Shown: piece after piece, positions 9,175 through 18,518 of the stretch
How positions within the stretch are numbered: position 1 is the stretch's first letter
How the letters are laid out: every line of letters starts with the position of its first letter
Origin: Pseudomonadota bacterium
Lineage (GTDB): Bacteria > Pseudomonadota > Gammaproteobacteria > Competibacterales > Competibacteraceae
Length of the DNA: 43,861 nt
Assembly (NCBI GenBank): GCA_030917925.1
Contig: JAUPTV010000181.1
Location: forward strand, 1 to 43,861
Reading direction: 5' to 3'
The notes under the pieces: model-generated
What the model was told of the DNA's origin: nothing
Database searches by the model: none
Seen by the model: only the letters and a program-made list of their open reading frames with translations
Program-made: the position numbers and the translations under genes

Positions 9175-10059
9175 TTATGAACCGCGCCGACGCAGTTGCG
9201 ATAGCGGGAAAAACGCCGGACCTTCATTATGGGAACGCGCCTGATTCGGCAACGCTCCCCAAGCGTGACCATAGACCACTTCGCAACTGACTGGCAGCAG
9301 ACCGTCCGGACGGCGATAGCGCTCGTAAGCGTCTCGCATCGCCTGCCAGCGTCCCTTGCCGGTGAGTGCCGCGGAACGTCCCAGGGTCACATTGCGGGTG
9401 CCCAACTGGCGGAGATCGTGCGCCAGGCGCTCGACATGCGGGTAGGTGAGGGTCAGCCGTTCCACATCCATCACCGGTTCAGCCAGACCCGCCCGAAGCA
9501 GCGCATCGCCGATGTCGTGCATATCGAGAAAGGCGTTGACGTGGTTATCGCGATCCCCCACCGCGGCCCAACTGCGCCGCAACTCGGTCAGGGTATCGGG
9601 ACCCAAAGTGCTGAACAGCAGTGCGCCGCCCGGTTTAAGCAGTCGGCGAAATTCGGCCAGCGTCCGATCCAGATCGACGGCCCAGGGCAGGGCCAGATTG
9701 GAGAAGATGAGATCGAAACGGGCGTCGGCCAAGGGCAGGGCTTCGGGTTCGGCGCACAGTCCATGCAGGGTACGGAACCAGGGGGCGCGTTTTTGGGCTT
9801 TTTTGACCATCGCCGGTGCCCGTTCCAGACCGAAGACCCGCGCCTTGCGATATTTTTTCATCAACCGGGCGGTAATCAGGCCGGTTCCACAGCCGACATC
9901 AAGAATCATCTCCGGCTGGAAGTTCATGTAGTCCAGCCGCTCTAGCAGCCGACTGCCAACTTCACGCAGCAGAAATGCCGCGTCGTCATCATGGCCTGCC
10001 GCCCGCTCGAACGCCTGACGCAGCCAGTAAGGGTCGGGTTGCCAACAACTGTCGTCCAT
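9175..10059 (-). CDS. bioC: Malonyl-ACP O-methyltransferase BioC
   Basis: BioC methylates malonyl-ACP with S-adenosylmethionine so that fatty-acid synthesis enzymes can build the pimelate chain of biotin. The 294-residue product has the SAM-binding motif ILDVGCGTGLITARL near residues 52-66, the post-motif DLIFSNLALPWAVD, and LLKPGGALLFSTLGPDTL, all close to known BioC. The C-terminal RAYERYR-like segment (AYERYRRPDGLLPVS) and VVYGHAW are also typical. bioH lies upstream on the same strand, separated only by a small toxin-antitoxin-like pair. Confidence 0.93.
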   Translation of the reverse strand: MDDSCWQPDPYWLRQAFERAAGHDDDAAFLLREVGSRLLERLDYMNFQPEMILDVGCGTGLITARLMKKYRKARVFGLERAPAMVKKAQKRAPWFRTLHGLCAEPEALPLADARFDLIFSNLALPWAVDLDRTLAEFRRLLKPGGALLFSTLGPDTLTELRRSWAAVGDRDNHVNAFLDMHDIGDALLRAGLAEPVMDVERLTLTYPHVERLAHDLRQLGTRNVTLGRSAALTGKGRWQAMRDAYERYRRPDGLLPVSCEVVYGHAWGALPNQARSHNEGPAFFPLSQLRRRGS

Positions 10060-10064
10060 GGTGT

Positions 10065-10274
10065 CTAGGCCGCTTCTTTCAACTGGTGTCTGGCAATGAG
10101 TTCACGCACTACCGGTGCTAATTCATTCGGCACAATCATCACGCTTTGGGAATGCGCTTTAAATCCGATCTCGTCCTCAGCTACAGCCTCGTCTTCAGTT
10201 TGTCCTTCATAGTGGGCAATGACGCGCTGCACTCGCGCCTCATCCCAGTCCGGTGGAAAGTCAATTTTTTTCAT
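10065..10274 (-). CDS. Putative antitoxin of a small toxin-antitoxin pair
   Basis: This 69-residue acidic protein begins MKKIDFPPDWDEARVQRVIAHYE and contains EDEAVAEDE. It has no domain I can name with certainty. It follows the toxin-like gene by 12 bases and ends five bases before bioC, so the three are probably co-transcribed. The size, charge and partner suggest an antitoxin; the toxin-first order also occurs in BrnT/BrnA-type systems. The role is inferred from context. Confidence 0.55.
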   Translation of the reverse strand: MKKIDFPPDWDEARVQRVIAHYEGQTEDEAVAEDEIGFKAHSQSVMIVPNELAPVVRELIARHQLKEAA

Positions 10275-10286
10275 AAAGCATTACCC

Positions 10287-10559
10287 TCATCGCTGACGAC
10301 GCCGATAAGCCGCCAATGGTTTACCTTGTAGTTTATACGCAGTGATTACGAACACACTTTCTGGTTCAGGATCGGGGATATAGATAACACGCAGATAGCG
10401 ACCTGCACTGGTTTGACCGATTGCCACTCGGGAACCTTCGCGACCCGGACGATCCTCGCCAGAACGCATCAACACTTCCTCAACTTCGTTCTCAGTGACG
10501 TCATGATTGTAGATATGAGGTAATTCTGTAACAGGATCAAGGTAAAAACGAACTCTCAT
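10287..10559 (-). CDS. Putative toxin, DUF4258/BrnT-like
   Basis: The 90-residue basic protein contains an N-terminal HIYNHDVTENEVEEVL helix, then RVAIGQTSAGRYLRVIY and VFVITAYKL. This order of a helix with His and Glu, then GR-containing strands and a TAY strand, resembles small DUF4258/BrnT RelE-fold toxins. The ATG at 10559 is preferred over a TTG one codon earlier. It overlaps the 3-prime end of bioH by 23 bases, which couples the pair to the biotin genes. It could also be a housekeeping protein of the same fold. Confidence 0.55.
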   Translation of the reverse strand: MRVRFYLDPVTELPHIYNHDVTENEVEEVLMRSGEDRPGREGSRVAIGQTSAGRYLRVIYIPDPEPESVFVITAYKLQGKPLAAYRRRQR

Positions 10560-11349
10560 CAAGAAAAGCTCTCAGTTCCGCCAGAAATTCCGGCAAGTGG
10601 GAGAAAAACGGCGCATGGCCAGCACGGGGGAAGACGTGCAGACGAGCGTTCGGCAACGACGGCAACATCGCTTCACCCGCCCCAGATGGCACCAGTTGAT
10701 CGCGCTGCCCCATCATCATCAACACGGGACATTGAATCTGTGGCCACTGAGTCCGCAAATCGGCGGTTTCCAGAATCGCCAGCCCCTCCTGTAACGCAGC
10801 CACTGCCGGTTCGCCGTGCTGAAACAGCATCGCTTTCAACTGCTTTAACTGGGCGCTGGCGTGTTCGCTGCCATGCACTTCCAAGGCGATAAAGCGCTTG
10901 AGTACCGCCCGATAGTCCTGGCGCAACTCCTCGGCAAAGCGGCGCAGCACCGCGAGTGCCTGGCCATACGGCCAGTCGGGACGCTGGACAAAGCACGGCG
11001 TGCTGTTGACCAGCACCAACCGACTAACCCGTTCCGGCATAGTCAGGGCGACCTGCTGCGCGACCAGTCCGCCCAGTGACCAGCCAATCCAGGTGGCCGG
11101 GGCCGGAGTCGCCGCCAGTGCGGCTGTTGCCCAGCGGGAAATCTCCCCGGCCCCCTTTTTTTCAAGGGGGGAAACCTCCGCAACCGGTAGCGGGGCGCTG
11201 TAGCCATGGCCGGGCAAATCCAGCACTGTCACCCGGTAATGATCGACCAGACCCTCCACGACATCTTCCCAGACGCCGGAGTGCATCCCCCAGCCGTGCG
11301 CCAGCACCACATCCGGTCCCTCACCAACCGTGTAGGTATAGAGCGACAT
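10537..11349 (-). CDS. bioH: Pimeloyl-ACP methyl ester carboxylesterase BioH
   Basis: BioH is a cytoplasmic alpha/beta hydrolase that removes the methyl group added by BioC and so ends pimelate synthesis. The catalytic Ser91 lies in GWSLGG. The Asp is in MGQRDQLVP and the His in AGHAPFF. The N-terminal LAHGWGMHSGVW oxyanion region is typical. The 270-residue length is slightly above average, partly because of an in-frame palindromic insertion at residues 58-71 (EVSPLEKKGAGEIS) between LPGHGYS and the nucleophile elbow. Its last bases overlap the toxin-like gene. It starts directly after the diguanylate cyclase stop. Confidence 0.93.
   Translation of the reverse strand: MSLYTYTVGEGPDVVLAHGWGMHSGVWEDVVEGLVDHYRVTVLDLPGHGYSAPLPVAEVSPLEKKGAGEISRWATAALAATPAPATWIGWSLGGLVAQQVALTMPERVSRLVLVNSTPCFVQRPDWPYGQALAVLRRFAEELRQDYRAVLKRFIALEVHGSEHASAQLKQLKAMLFQHGEPAVAALQEGLAILETADLRTQWPQIQCPVLMMMGQRDQLVPSGAGEAMLPSLPNARLHVFPRAGHAPFFSHLPEFLAELRAFLDESSFLP
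11136..11178 (+). repeat. Palindromic repeat inserted in frame inside bioH
   Basis: The plus strand reads AAATC, two C-runs, an eight-T run, CAA and a six-G run, forming a hairpin between the C-run and the G-run. It matches the ccoI copy at 935-970 in layout but is antisense to its host gene, encoding about EVSPLEKKGAGEIS. The reading frame is intact. Confidence 0.7.
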
Positions 11350-12351
11350 TTAGCAGCACCCCGTATCCGGCGCGGCATTTTGTCCCGGCGCAATGGATTG
11401 GGTCACCCGATTGCGACCTTCCTTTTTGGAGCGGTACAGCGCCTGATCGGCCCGCCGCAACAAACCGCCGCCTTCTTCATCCATAGTCAGCATCGCCACG
11501 CCGAAGCTCGCGGTAATCCGGTTGACCTGCGGCGTCAGTGGTTGGGATTCCAGATGGCGGCGAATCCGCTCCGCGCAGGCCACCGCACTGGTCAAATCTG
11601 TATCAGGCAGCAGCAACACGAACTCCTCGCCACCAAAGCGGGTGACCAGATCGCTCTGCCGACAATGCTCACGCAGGAGCGCCGCAAACTGTTTCAGCAC
11701 TTCGTCGCCGACCGAGTGACCGTAGCGGTCATTGACTTCCTTGAAGTGATCCAGATCAGTGATCAACAGGCAAAAGGCATCGCCATACCGCCGTCCCCGC
11801 TCCACTTCGGACGCCAGTGCCTCGTCCAGTCGCCGCCGATTGCCGACTCTGGTGAGCGTGTCCGTGTGCATCAACTCCCGGATAGTGGCTTCATTACGCT
11901 TTAATTCCCGATTGGCGCGCAACAATTGCCGCTGAGTCTCGGCCAACTCTTCATTGAGTTGCATCACGGTCGCGCCCAGCATCTCCAAACCTTCGACATC
12001 ATATTCCGCCGCCACCAGTAACCGCCCCTGCTGCCAGCGGTAGATATGCCCCTGCAAGGAGCGGCAGGGTTGATCGTCGTGGGCGACGTTCAAAATCCCC
12101 CGATACAACAGCAGCGCCCCGCCATGGTACGGCACCAGCGCCTGCACATCTTCGAGGCGGGGATTGACGAACAGCGAACGCACATCCCAGGGTTCGCTGG
12201 TGACTTCCGGCGGCGGGGCCATGCGCAGAAAACCCCGGTTTGCGGCCAGAACATGACCGTTCTCATCGAGCAAGGCAATGACGACGCTGCTCAATTCCTG
12301 CAGGAATGGCGGCAATCCCAAGTCTTCGAGAGAACGGACCAACGGGTTCAT
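11350..12351 (-). CDS. PAS-GGDEF diguanylate cyclase
   Basis: This cytoplasmic enzyme should make cyclic di-GMP. The 333-residue product has an N-terminal PAS-like segment (VVIALLDENGHVLAANRGFL), a short coiled coil (LNEELAETQRQLLRANREL) and a GGDEF domain. The active site is GGEEF near residues 238-242. An RxxD inhibitory site (RQSD) lies five residues before it, so product feedback is expected. DTLTRVGNRRRLDE and DLDHFKEVND are typical. Its start overlaps the upstream cobalamin-binding gene by four bases, implying translational coupling. The tail ends in GCC. No membrane segment is seen. Confidence 0.9.
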   Translation of the reverse strand: MNPLVRSLEDLGLPPFLQELSSVVIALLDENGHVLAANRGFLRMAPPPEVTSEPWDVRSLFVNPRLEDVQALVPYHGGALLLYRGILNVAHDDQPCRSLQGHIYRWQQGRLLVAAEYDVEGLEMLGATVMQLNEELAETQRQLLRANRELKRNEATIRELMHTDTLTRVGNRRRLDEALASEVERGRRYGDAFCLLITDLDHFKEVNDRYGHSVGDEVLKQFAALLREHCRQSDLVTRFGGEEFVLLLPDTDLTSAVACAERIRRHLESQPLTPQVNRITASFGVAMLTMDEEGGGLLRRADQALYRSKKEGRNRVTQSIAPGQNAAPDTGCC

Positions 12352-13073
12352 AAAGCCTCGCGCTGGGCAGACCGCGCGTCAGGATACCAGACGTCAGCCT
12401 CGACGCGCCGCCAGAGATCATCGACACTGTTCATCGCCAGTCCGCCCACCATGAAGGGAGGGCACTGTGCGCCTAGTTCAATCCGGCACATGCGGATCAA
12501 TTCGCGTATCTTCAGCACCTGCTGCGGCAGGGAAACCGATAGCCCCACGACATCCGGACGGGTAGACGCGATCTGCTCAAGCAGCGCCGGGTTCGGGACA
12601 TCGGCACCCAGATAGGCGCTCTCCCAACCGGCCAGTTCAAAGGCGTCAGCCACCATGCGCAACCCCAGGGCGTGAAAGTTGCCTTCCACACAGGCAAACA
12701 GCGCCCGCTGACCACAGAACGGCGCGGGTTCAACCCGTAGCAGCGCGCCAGCCAATACCGTTTGGCAAATTGCCGTCGCCAGATGTTCCTGCGCGACCGA
12801 AATCCGGTTATTTTGCCAACGCTGACCCACTTCATACAGCGCCGGTTGCATCACAGCCACGTCCACTTCGATCAGATCAATGCCGGCGTCGAGTTTGCCA
12901 TTCACGATGTTTCGCGCCACGCATTGATTTCCGGCCAATAACGCCTCGGCGAAAGCAGGGCTTTCCAGATCAGGAGTCGGCATCCGGCGATAGAACGCCG
13001 GTAAATCCGCCTCGATGCTCAGATCGGGCCGACCACCGACACCTTGGGCAAATCGTGGATCATGCGCGTTCAT
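12348..13073 (-). CDS. Cobalamin-binding regulatory protein (CarH/MetH-type B12 fold)
   Basis: The 241-residue product has a helical cap domain followed by a Rossmann-like cobalamin-binding domain. The cap shows the W-x9-EH motif (Trp86, Glu96, His97) found in adenosylcobalamin photoreceptors such as CarH. The B12 domain has His134 in NFHALG, matching the HxxG lower-ligand motif, then GWESAYLGADVP and VVGLSVSLPQQ. The residue two before His134 is Asn rather than the usual Asp/Glu. There is no DNA-binding domain. The four-base overlap with the diguanylate cyclase suggests that it senses cobalamin, light or redox and controls that enzyme. That link is inference. Confidence 0.82.
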   Translation of the reverse strand: MNAHDPRFAQGVGGRPDLSIEADLPAFYRRMPTPDLESPAFAEALLAGNQCVARNIVNGKLDAGIDLIEVDVAVMQPALYEVGQRWQNNRISVAQEHLATAICQTVLAGALLRVEPAPFCGQRALFACVEGNFHALGLRMVADAFELAGWESAYLGADVPNPALLEQIASTRPDVVGLSVSLPQQVLKIRELIRMCRIELGAQCPPFMVGGLAMNSVDDLWRRVEADVWYPDARSAQREAL

Positions 13074-13079
13074 CAGGCT

Positions 13080-13508
13080 CTATCGGCTAGTTAGGGGATG
13101 ACCCTGGTCATCCAGTGGGATATCCATCCATTCATCCTGGTAAATGCGCCGCAGATCGATAATCGACCAGGGAATCAGGATCAGCGCTGCCAGTATCCAG
13201 GCGAACAGATGCCAGATCCAGCCGCCACCGGGGATGAAGGTCGCGGCCACGATAAAGAAGCCGGTAATTCCGTAGAAACGGTAAGCTGCCTGTTGCGTAT
13301 AATGCCCTACTTTGGGATTGGGATGGTGGCGGTTCAGGGCGTACACCAGCATCGATGCGCCAAACCAGAAGATGAGCAGCGGAAAGGGAATCAGGATCGC
13401 AATCATATTGCCATAATTCATCAGAGCAGAGGCCCGTTTGGCGGAGGAGCCGCGCGCCATCTTGCCAATGATGGTATCTTCGCTGGATTCAAGAATATTC
13501 ATCTGCAT
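13080..13508 (-). CDS. Small membrane protein of unknown function
   Basis: The 142-residue product has a polar N-terminus and about three hydrophobic helices: MIAILIPFPLLIFWFGASML, FYGITGFFIVAATFI and LFAWILAALILIPWSI. A basic loop with NRHHPNPKVGHY lies between the first two. I do not recognise a named family. It ends six bases before the cobalamin-binding gene, so it is probably the first gene of that operon. A start two codons later (MNIL) is possible; neither has a strong ribosome site. Confidence 0.7.
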   Translation of the reverse strand: MQMNILESSEDTIIGKMARGSSAKRASALMNYGNMIAILIPFPLLIFWFGASMLVYALNRHHPNPKVGHYTQQAAYRFYGITGFFIVAATFIPGGGWIWHLFAWILAALILIPWSIIDLRRIYQDEWMDIPLDDQGHPLTSR

Positions 13509-13604
13509 GATTTTTATACCTTAAATTATGAAAATAAGCCCAGTATCCACGTTCATCGGTTATCTTCGGAAACCGCTCTAGCCTTGTCAATAATCAGGTA
13601 CTCC

Positions 13605-14315
13605 ATGGTTGCCGCATGGCTGAAGCGATTCCACGACATGCTACTGCCTCCCACCTGTTTGTTGTGCGGGGCGGCGGGCTACAACGGACGCGACCTGTGC
13701 ACCGGGTGCGCCGCCGACCTGCCGCGTAACATCTCGGCCTGCTCGCACTGCGCCCTGCCGATGTCATCTGATTCATCCAGTCGGTGCGCATCGTGCCGAA
13801 CCCAGTCTCCTCTTTATGACCGCACCTTTGCGCCCTTTCGCTATCGACCGCCGCTGGATTTTCTGATTCGCCGGTTGAAATTCAATGGCCGGCTGAGCCA
13901 CGCCCGGTTGCTGGGCGATTTGTTCGCGGACGCCCTGGCCGAACGTGGCGGTCCCTGGCCGGATGGCGTGATTCCCGTTCCTCTGCATCCCCGGCGTCTG
14001 CGCGAACGCGGTTTCAATCAGGCGCTGGAATTAGCCAGGCCCGCCGCTCGCCGCTTACAAATTCCCCTACTCACCGACGGCCTGCGCCGGGTGCGCTACA
14101 CTACACCACAAACCCGACTGGACGCCCGCGCCCGCCAGATCAATCCACTGGGAGCCTTCGCCCTTGGGGAATCCCTGTCCGGGGCGCGGATCGCCCTCCT
14201 CGATGACGTGATGACCACCTCAAGCACCGTCGGCGAATGCGCCCGGGTGCTGCGCGCCGGCGGCGCAGCCGACATTGAAATCTGGATTGTGGGCCGCGCC
14301 GGCGGCGATGATTGA
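13605..14315 (+). CDS. comF: ComF-family phosphoribosyltransferase-like protein
   Basis: ComF proteins take part in natural-transformation DNA handling in some bacteria; the exact reaction is uncertain. The 236-residue product begins with a zinc-finger-like region with four CxxC pairs (CLLC, CTGC, CSHC, CASC). It then has LIRRLKFNG, VIPVPLHPRRLRERGFNQ and the PRPP-binding loop LLDDVMTTSST, in the usual ComF order. The open frame extends far upstream, but I choose the ATG at 13605 because MVAAWLKRFHDMLLPPTCLLCG aligns with family N-termini. It is divergent from the minus-strand genes to the left. Confidence 0.9.
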   Translation: MVAAWLKRFHDMLLPPTCLLCGAAGYNGRDLCTGCAADLPRNISACSHCALPMSSDSSSRCASCRTQSPLYDRTFAPFRYRPPLDFLIRRLKFNGRLSHARLLGDLFADALAERGGPWPDGVIPVPLHPRRLRERGFNQALELARPAARRLQIPLLTDGLRRVRYTTPQTRLDARARQINPLGAFALGESLSGARIALLDDVMTTSSTVGECARVLRAGGAADIEIWIVGRAGGDD

Positions 14316-14371
14316 ATTCCGGTCCCGGTTCTACCCGGCAACTCGTAACCAGCGCATAATACCCTCAATAA

Positions 14372-16036
<1,665 letters not shown>

Positions 16037-16056
16037 TCCACCCGTAAGTGTTCACT

Positions 16057-16082
16057 CCCCTCTCCCGCCTGCGGGAGAGGGG
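16057..16082. repeat. Strong palindrome between convergent pgm and nitroreductase genes
   Basis: CCCCTCTCCCGC and its exact complement are separated by two bases, a 12-bp stem, followed by CTGGGGGTGAGGG. This is a widely dispersed REP-like palindrome in proteobacteria. Placed between convergent genes, it could end transcription in both directions. Confidence 0.75.
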
Positions 16083-16111
16083 CTGGGGGTGAGGGCTGTT
16101 TCAAACCGGAC

Positions 16112-16633
16112 TCAACGCCACGTTACGACCTCATCCAGTCGCCGCCGGGAACTCGATTCAGGCAGTTCCGCCGGATAGCCCAGACTCAACAGCGCCAGCG
16201 GCGTCAATCCCGGTTCCAGTTGCAATACCTCACGCACCTGGTCCTCGTCGAAATAGCCGACCCAGGTCGATCCCATACCTGCCGCAACGATGGCCAGTTG
16301 CGCGTAGGCGGCGGCAATCGTGGTGTCTTGCAACGCATACAGCTTGGCACCGCGTTCGCCAAACGCCGTGGCCGAGCGGGCCGGATCAGCGCAGAACACC
16401 AGACAGACGGGCGCTTCAGCGATGAAAGCCTGCTCGTGCGCGACGTGGACCAACGCCAGTCGCTCCTCCGGTTCGCGCACGACGATAATGCGGTAGGACT
16501 GCAAATCCCCCGCCGAGGGCGCGGCGCAGGCCATTTCCAGAATGGCGTGCAGTTTCTCGGACTCAACCGGCATATCCGGCTGGTATTTGCGGATCGAGTG
16601 ACGGTGGCGGACAGTTTCAAAGAAGTCCCACAT
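16112..16633 (-). CDS. Nitroreductase-family FMN oxidoreductase
   Basis: The 173-residue product has the nitroreductase fold: the N-terminal RHRHSIRKYQPDMPVE FMN-binding loop, ACAAPSAGDLQSYRIIVV, a dimer-helix region AAYAQLAIVAAGMGSTWVGY, and LLSLGYPAE near the end. Such enzymes reduce nitro compounds, quinones or flavins with NAD(P)H; the substrate cannot be told from sequence. A GAGGG site lies upstream of the ATG. It is convergent with pgm and co-directional with bamD. Confidence 0.88.
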   Translation of the reverse strand: MWDFFETVRHRHSIRKYQPDMPVESEKLHAILEMACAAPSAGDLQSYRIIVVREPEERLALVHVAHEQAFIAEAPVCLVFCADPARSATAFGERGAKLYALQDTTIAAAYAQLAIVAAGMGSTWVGYFDEDQVREVLQLEPGLTPLALLSLGYPAELPESSSRRRLDEVVTWR

Positions 16634-16690
16634 AGCGCAGCCCTCGCGGTTATTCGGTAGTGTTCAGGATTTTGGGAGAGTTAAGCGGTT

Positions 16691-17494
16691 TCAGCCTGCG
16701 CCTTTCACCAGCGCATTCAGCTTGGGCAGTTCGGGCGATTGCGGATAGTTGCGCTCCAGCACCCGCAGGCTATCCGCTGCAAGTTGGGGCATTTCCATCC
16801 TGATATAGGCCTCGGTCATGATACTCAGCGCGCCTTCGGTCGCCGGGGTGCGGGCGTAGTTCTCCAGCACATACTTGACGCGGTTGACCGCCGCGACATA
16901 AGCGCCCCGCCGCAGGTAATAACCGGCCACATTCACTTCGTACTGGGCCAGATTGTTGTGCAGGAACACGATGCGTTGACGGGCATCTTCAGCATATTTG
17001 CTGTTGGGGAATTTCCGCACCAATTCGGAAAAGTCGTTATAGGACTGCCGGGCGGTGTTCGTGTCAGTCTTATCACGATCCGTCGGGGCCAGCCGTTCAA
17101 AAATCGTGTTGGTGCGCTGGAAGTTCACCAACCCCTTCATGTAATAGGCATAATCCACATAAGGATGCCGGGGGTTGGCCTTGATGAACCGGTCAGCCGC
17201 AGCGATGGCGCCATCCGGTTCATTGTCCTTGTACTGACAGAAGATGGTGTCGAACTGGGCCTGCTGGGCGTAGCGGCCAAACGGGTAACGAGCCTGAATC
17301 TTGTCCAGGTACTCAATAGCCGTCCGGTAGTTGCCCTCGTTCATGGAATCCCGGGCTTCGCTGTACAGTTGCTGGACGGACCAGCCTTTGGTTTCGTCGA
17401 TTTTATCCGGCAGCAGCGAGCAGCCGGTCAGCAGCACGGCCGCCAGCAGGGCGGTGAATAACAGGTTCAGGGTATGGCGCATGAGAAATAACAT
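16691..17494 (-). CDS. bamD: Outer membrane assembly lipoprotein BamD
   Basis: BamD is an essential lipoprotein of the BAM complex that inserts beta-barrel proteins into the outer membrane. A signal sequence (LNLLFTALLAAVLLTGC) ends in the lipobox LTGC. Tetratricopeptide-like repeats follow, with the conserved segments LYSEARDSMNEGNYRTAIEY, RYPFGRYAQQAQFD and RFIKANPRHPYVDYAYYMKG. I start at MLFLMRH (17494), 267 residues; MRH at 17482 also gives a good signal peptide. The longer frame to 17566 is unlikely because it would overlap rluD. Confidence 0.95.
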   Translation of the reverse strand: MLFLMRHTLNLLFTALLAAVLLTGCSLLPDKIDETKGWSVQQLYSEARDSMNEGNYRTAIEYLDKIQARYPFGRYAQQAQFDTIFCQYKDNEPDGAIAAADRFIKANPRHPYVDYAYYMKGLVNFQRTNTIFERLAPTDRDKTDTNTARQSYNDFSELVRKFPNSKYAEDARQRIVFLHNNLAQYEVNVAGYYLRRGAYVAAVNRVKYVLENYARTPATEGALSIMTEAYIRMEMPQLAADSLRVLERNYPQSPELPKLNALVKGAG

Positions 17495-17564
17495 GGGATG
17501 ATCGCGGTCGGAAGTAGAATGCCTAATGAAAATCAGTATAACGCCCGGACCGCTAAAAACCATC

Positions 17565-18518
17565 ATGCCGATTGAACGAATTGATTGCCAAATCCCGCCT
17601 GATTACACCGGAATGCGTCTGGATCAGGCGCTGGCGGAGCTATTACCCGCCTATTCCCGCAGCCGCCTGCAACAGGGCCTCAAATCCGGCCAGTTGCGAG
17701 TAGATGATGCGCTGCGCCGGCCCCGCGATCCGGTCAGCGGCGGTGAGATCGTCTGCGGGAATCTGGAGTGGGTCGCGGAAACCGTCGCCGTGGCTCAGGA
17801 TCTACCGTTGACCGTGGTTTACGAAGACACCGAACTACTCATCATTAATAAACCAGCGGGTCTGGTCGCGCATCCTGCCGCCGGAAACCGCGATGGCACT
17901 CTGGTGAATGCGCTGCTGCATCATGCCCCGGAGTTGGCCGGATTGCCTCGCGCCGGGCTGGTGCATCGCCTGGACAAGGACACTACCGGCCTGCTGGTCG
18001 TGGCGCGCAACCTGCGGGCGCATACCGCACTGGTCGAGCAATTACAGGCGCGAACCATTGAGCGGGAATATCTGGCGGTCGTCAATGGAATGCCGGTGGC
18101 GGGCGGTACGGTGGATGCGTCCATGGGTCGGCATTCGATGGATCGGCAGCGCATGGCCGTGACCCCTGGCGGCAAACCGGCGATCACCCATTACCGGGTG
18201 CTGCGCCGGTTCCGCGCTCATGCGCTGTTGCGGGTGAAACTGGAAACCGGACGCACCCATCAAATTCGCGTCCACATGGCCCATATCCGTCTGCCACTGC
18301 TGGGCGATCCCGTGTATGGCGGACGGCCCCGACTCCCGCCAGGCGCATCGCCAGCGTGCATCACGGCTATTCAGCAATTCCGCCGTCAGGCCCTGCACGC
18401 CGAACGGCTGGCGTTGATTCATCCGGCCACTGGCGAACGGCAGGAATGGCAAGCGGAGATGCCAGCAGATTTGACCGGGTTGCTGGCGGTGTTGGCGGAA
18501 GATGCGGAGAATCGATGA
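17565..18518 (+). CDS. rluD: 23S rRNA pseudouridine synthase RluD
   Basis: RluD converts U1911, U1915 and U1917 in helix 69 of 23S rRNA to pseudouridine. An S4-like RNA-binding domain at the N-terminus (MRLDQALAELLPAYSRSRLQQ) is followed by the synthase domain with the catalytic motif HRLDKDTTGLLVVA and RTHQIRVHMAHIRLPLLGDP. The 317-residue length matches RluD. I choose MPIERIDCQ at 17565 over an upstream ATG at 17526, since family proteins start near here. bamD is divergent, the arrangement seen in many Gammaproteobacteria, and pgeF follows with overlap. Confidence 0.95.
   Translation: MPIERIDCQIPPDYTGMRLDQALAELLPAYSRSRLQQGLKSGQLRVDDALRRPRDPVSGGEIVCGNLEWVAETVAVAQDLPLTVVYEDTELLIINKPAGLVAHPAAGNRDGTLVNALLHHAPELAGLPRAGLVHRLDKDTTGLLVVARNLRAHTALVEQLQARTIEREYLAVVNGMPVAGGTVDASMGRHSMDRQRMAVTPGGKPAITHYRVLRRFRAHALLRVKLETGRTHQIRVHMAHIRLPLLGDPVYGGRPRLPPGASPACITAIQQFRRQALHAERLALIHPATGERQEWQAEMPADLTGLLAVLAEDAENR

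Noticed and set aside
10287-10559. Classical BrnT toxin
   Set aside because: The overall strand-helix order is similar, but the characteristic BrnT N-terminal FxWDxxK text is missing, so only a DUF4258/BrnT-like label is given.
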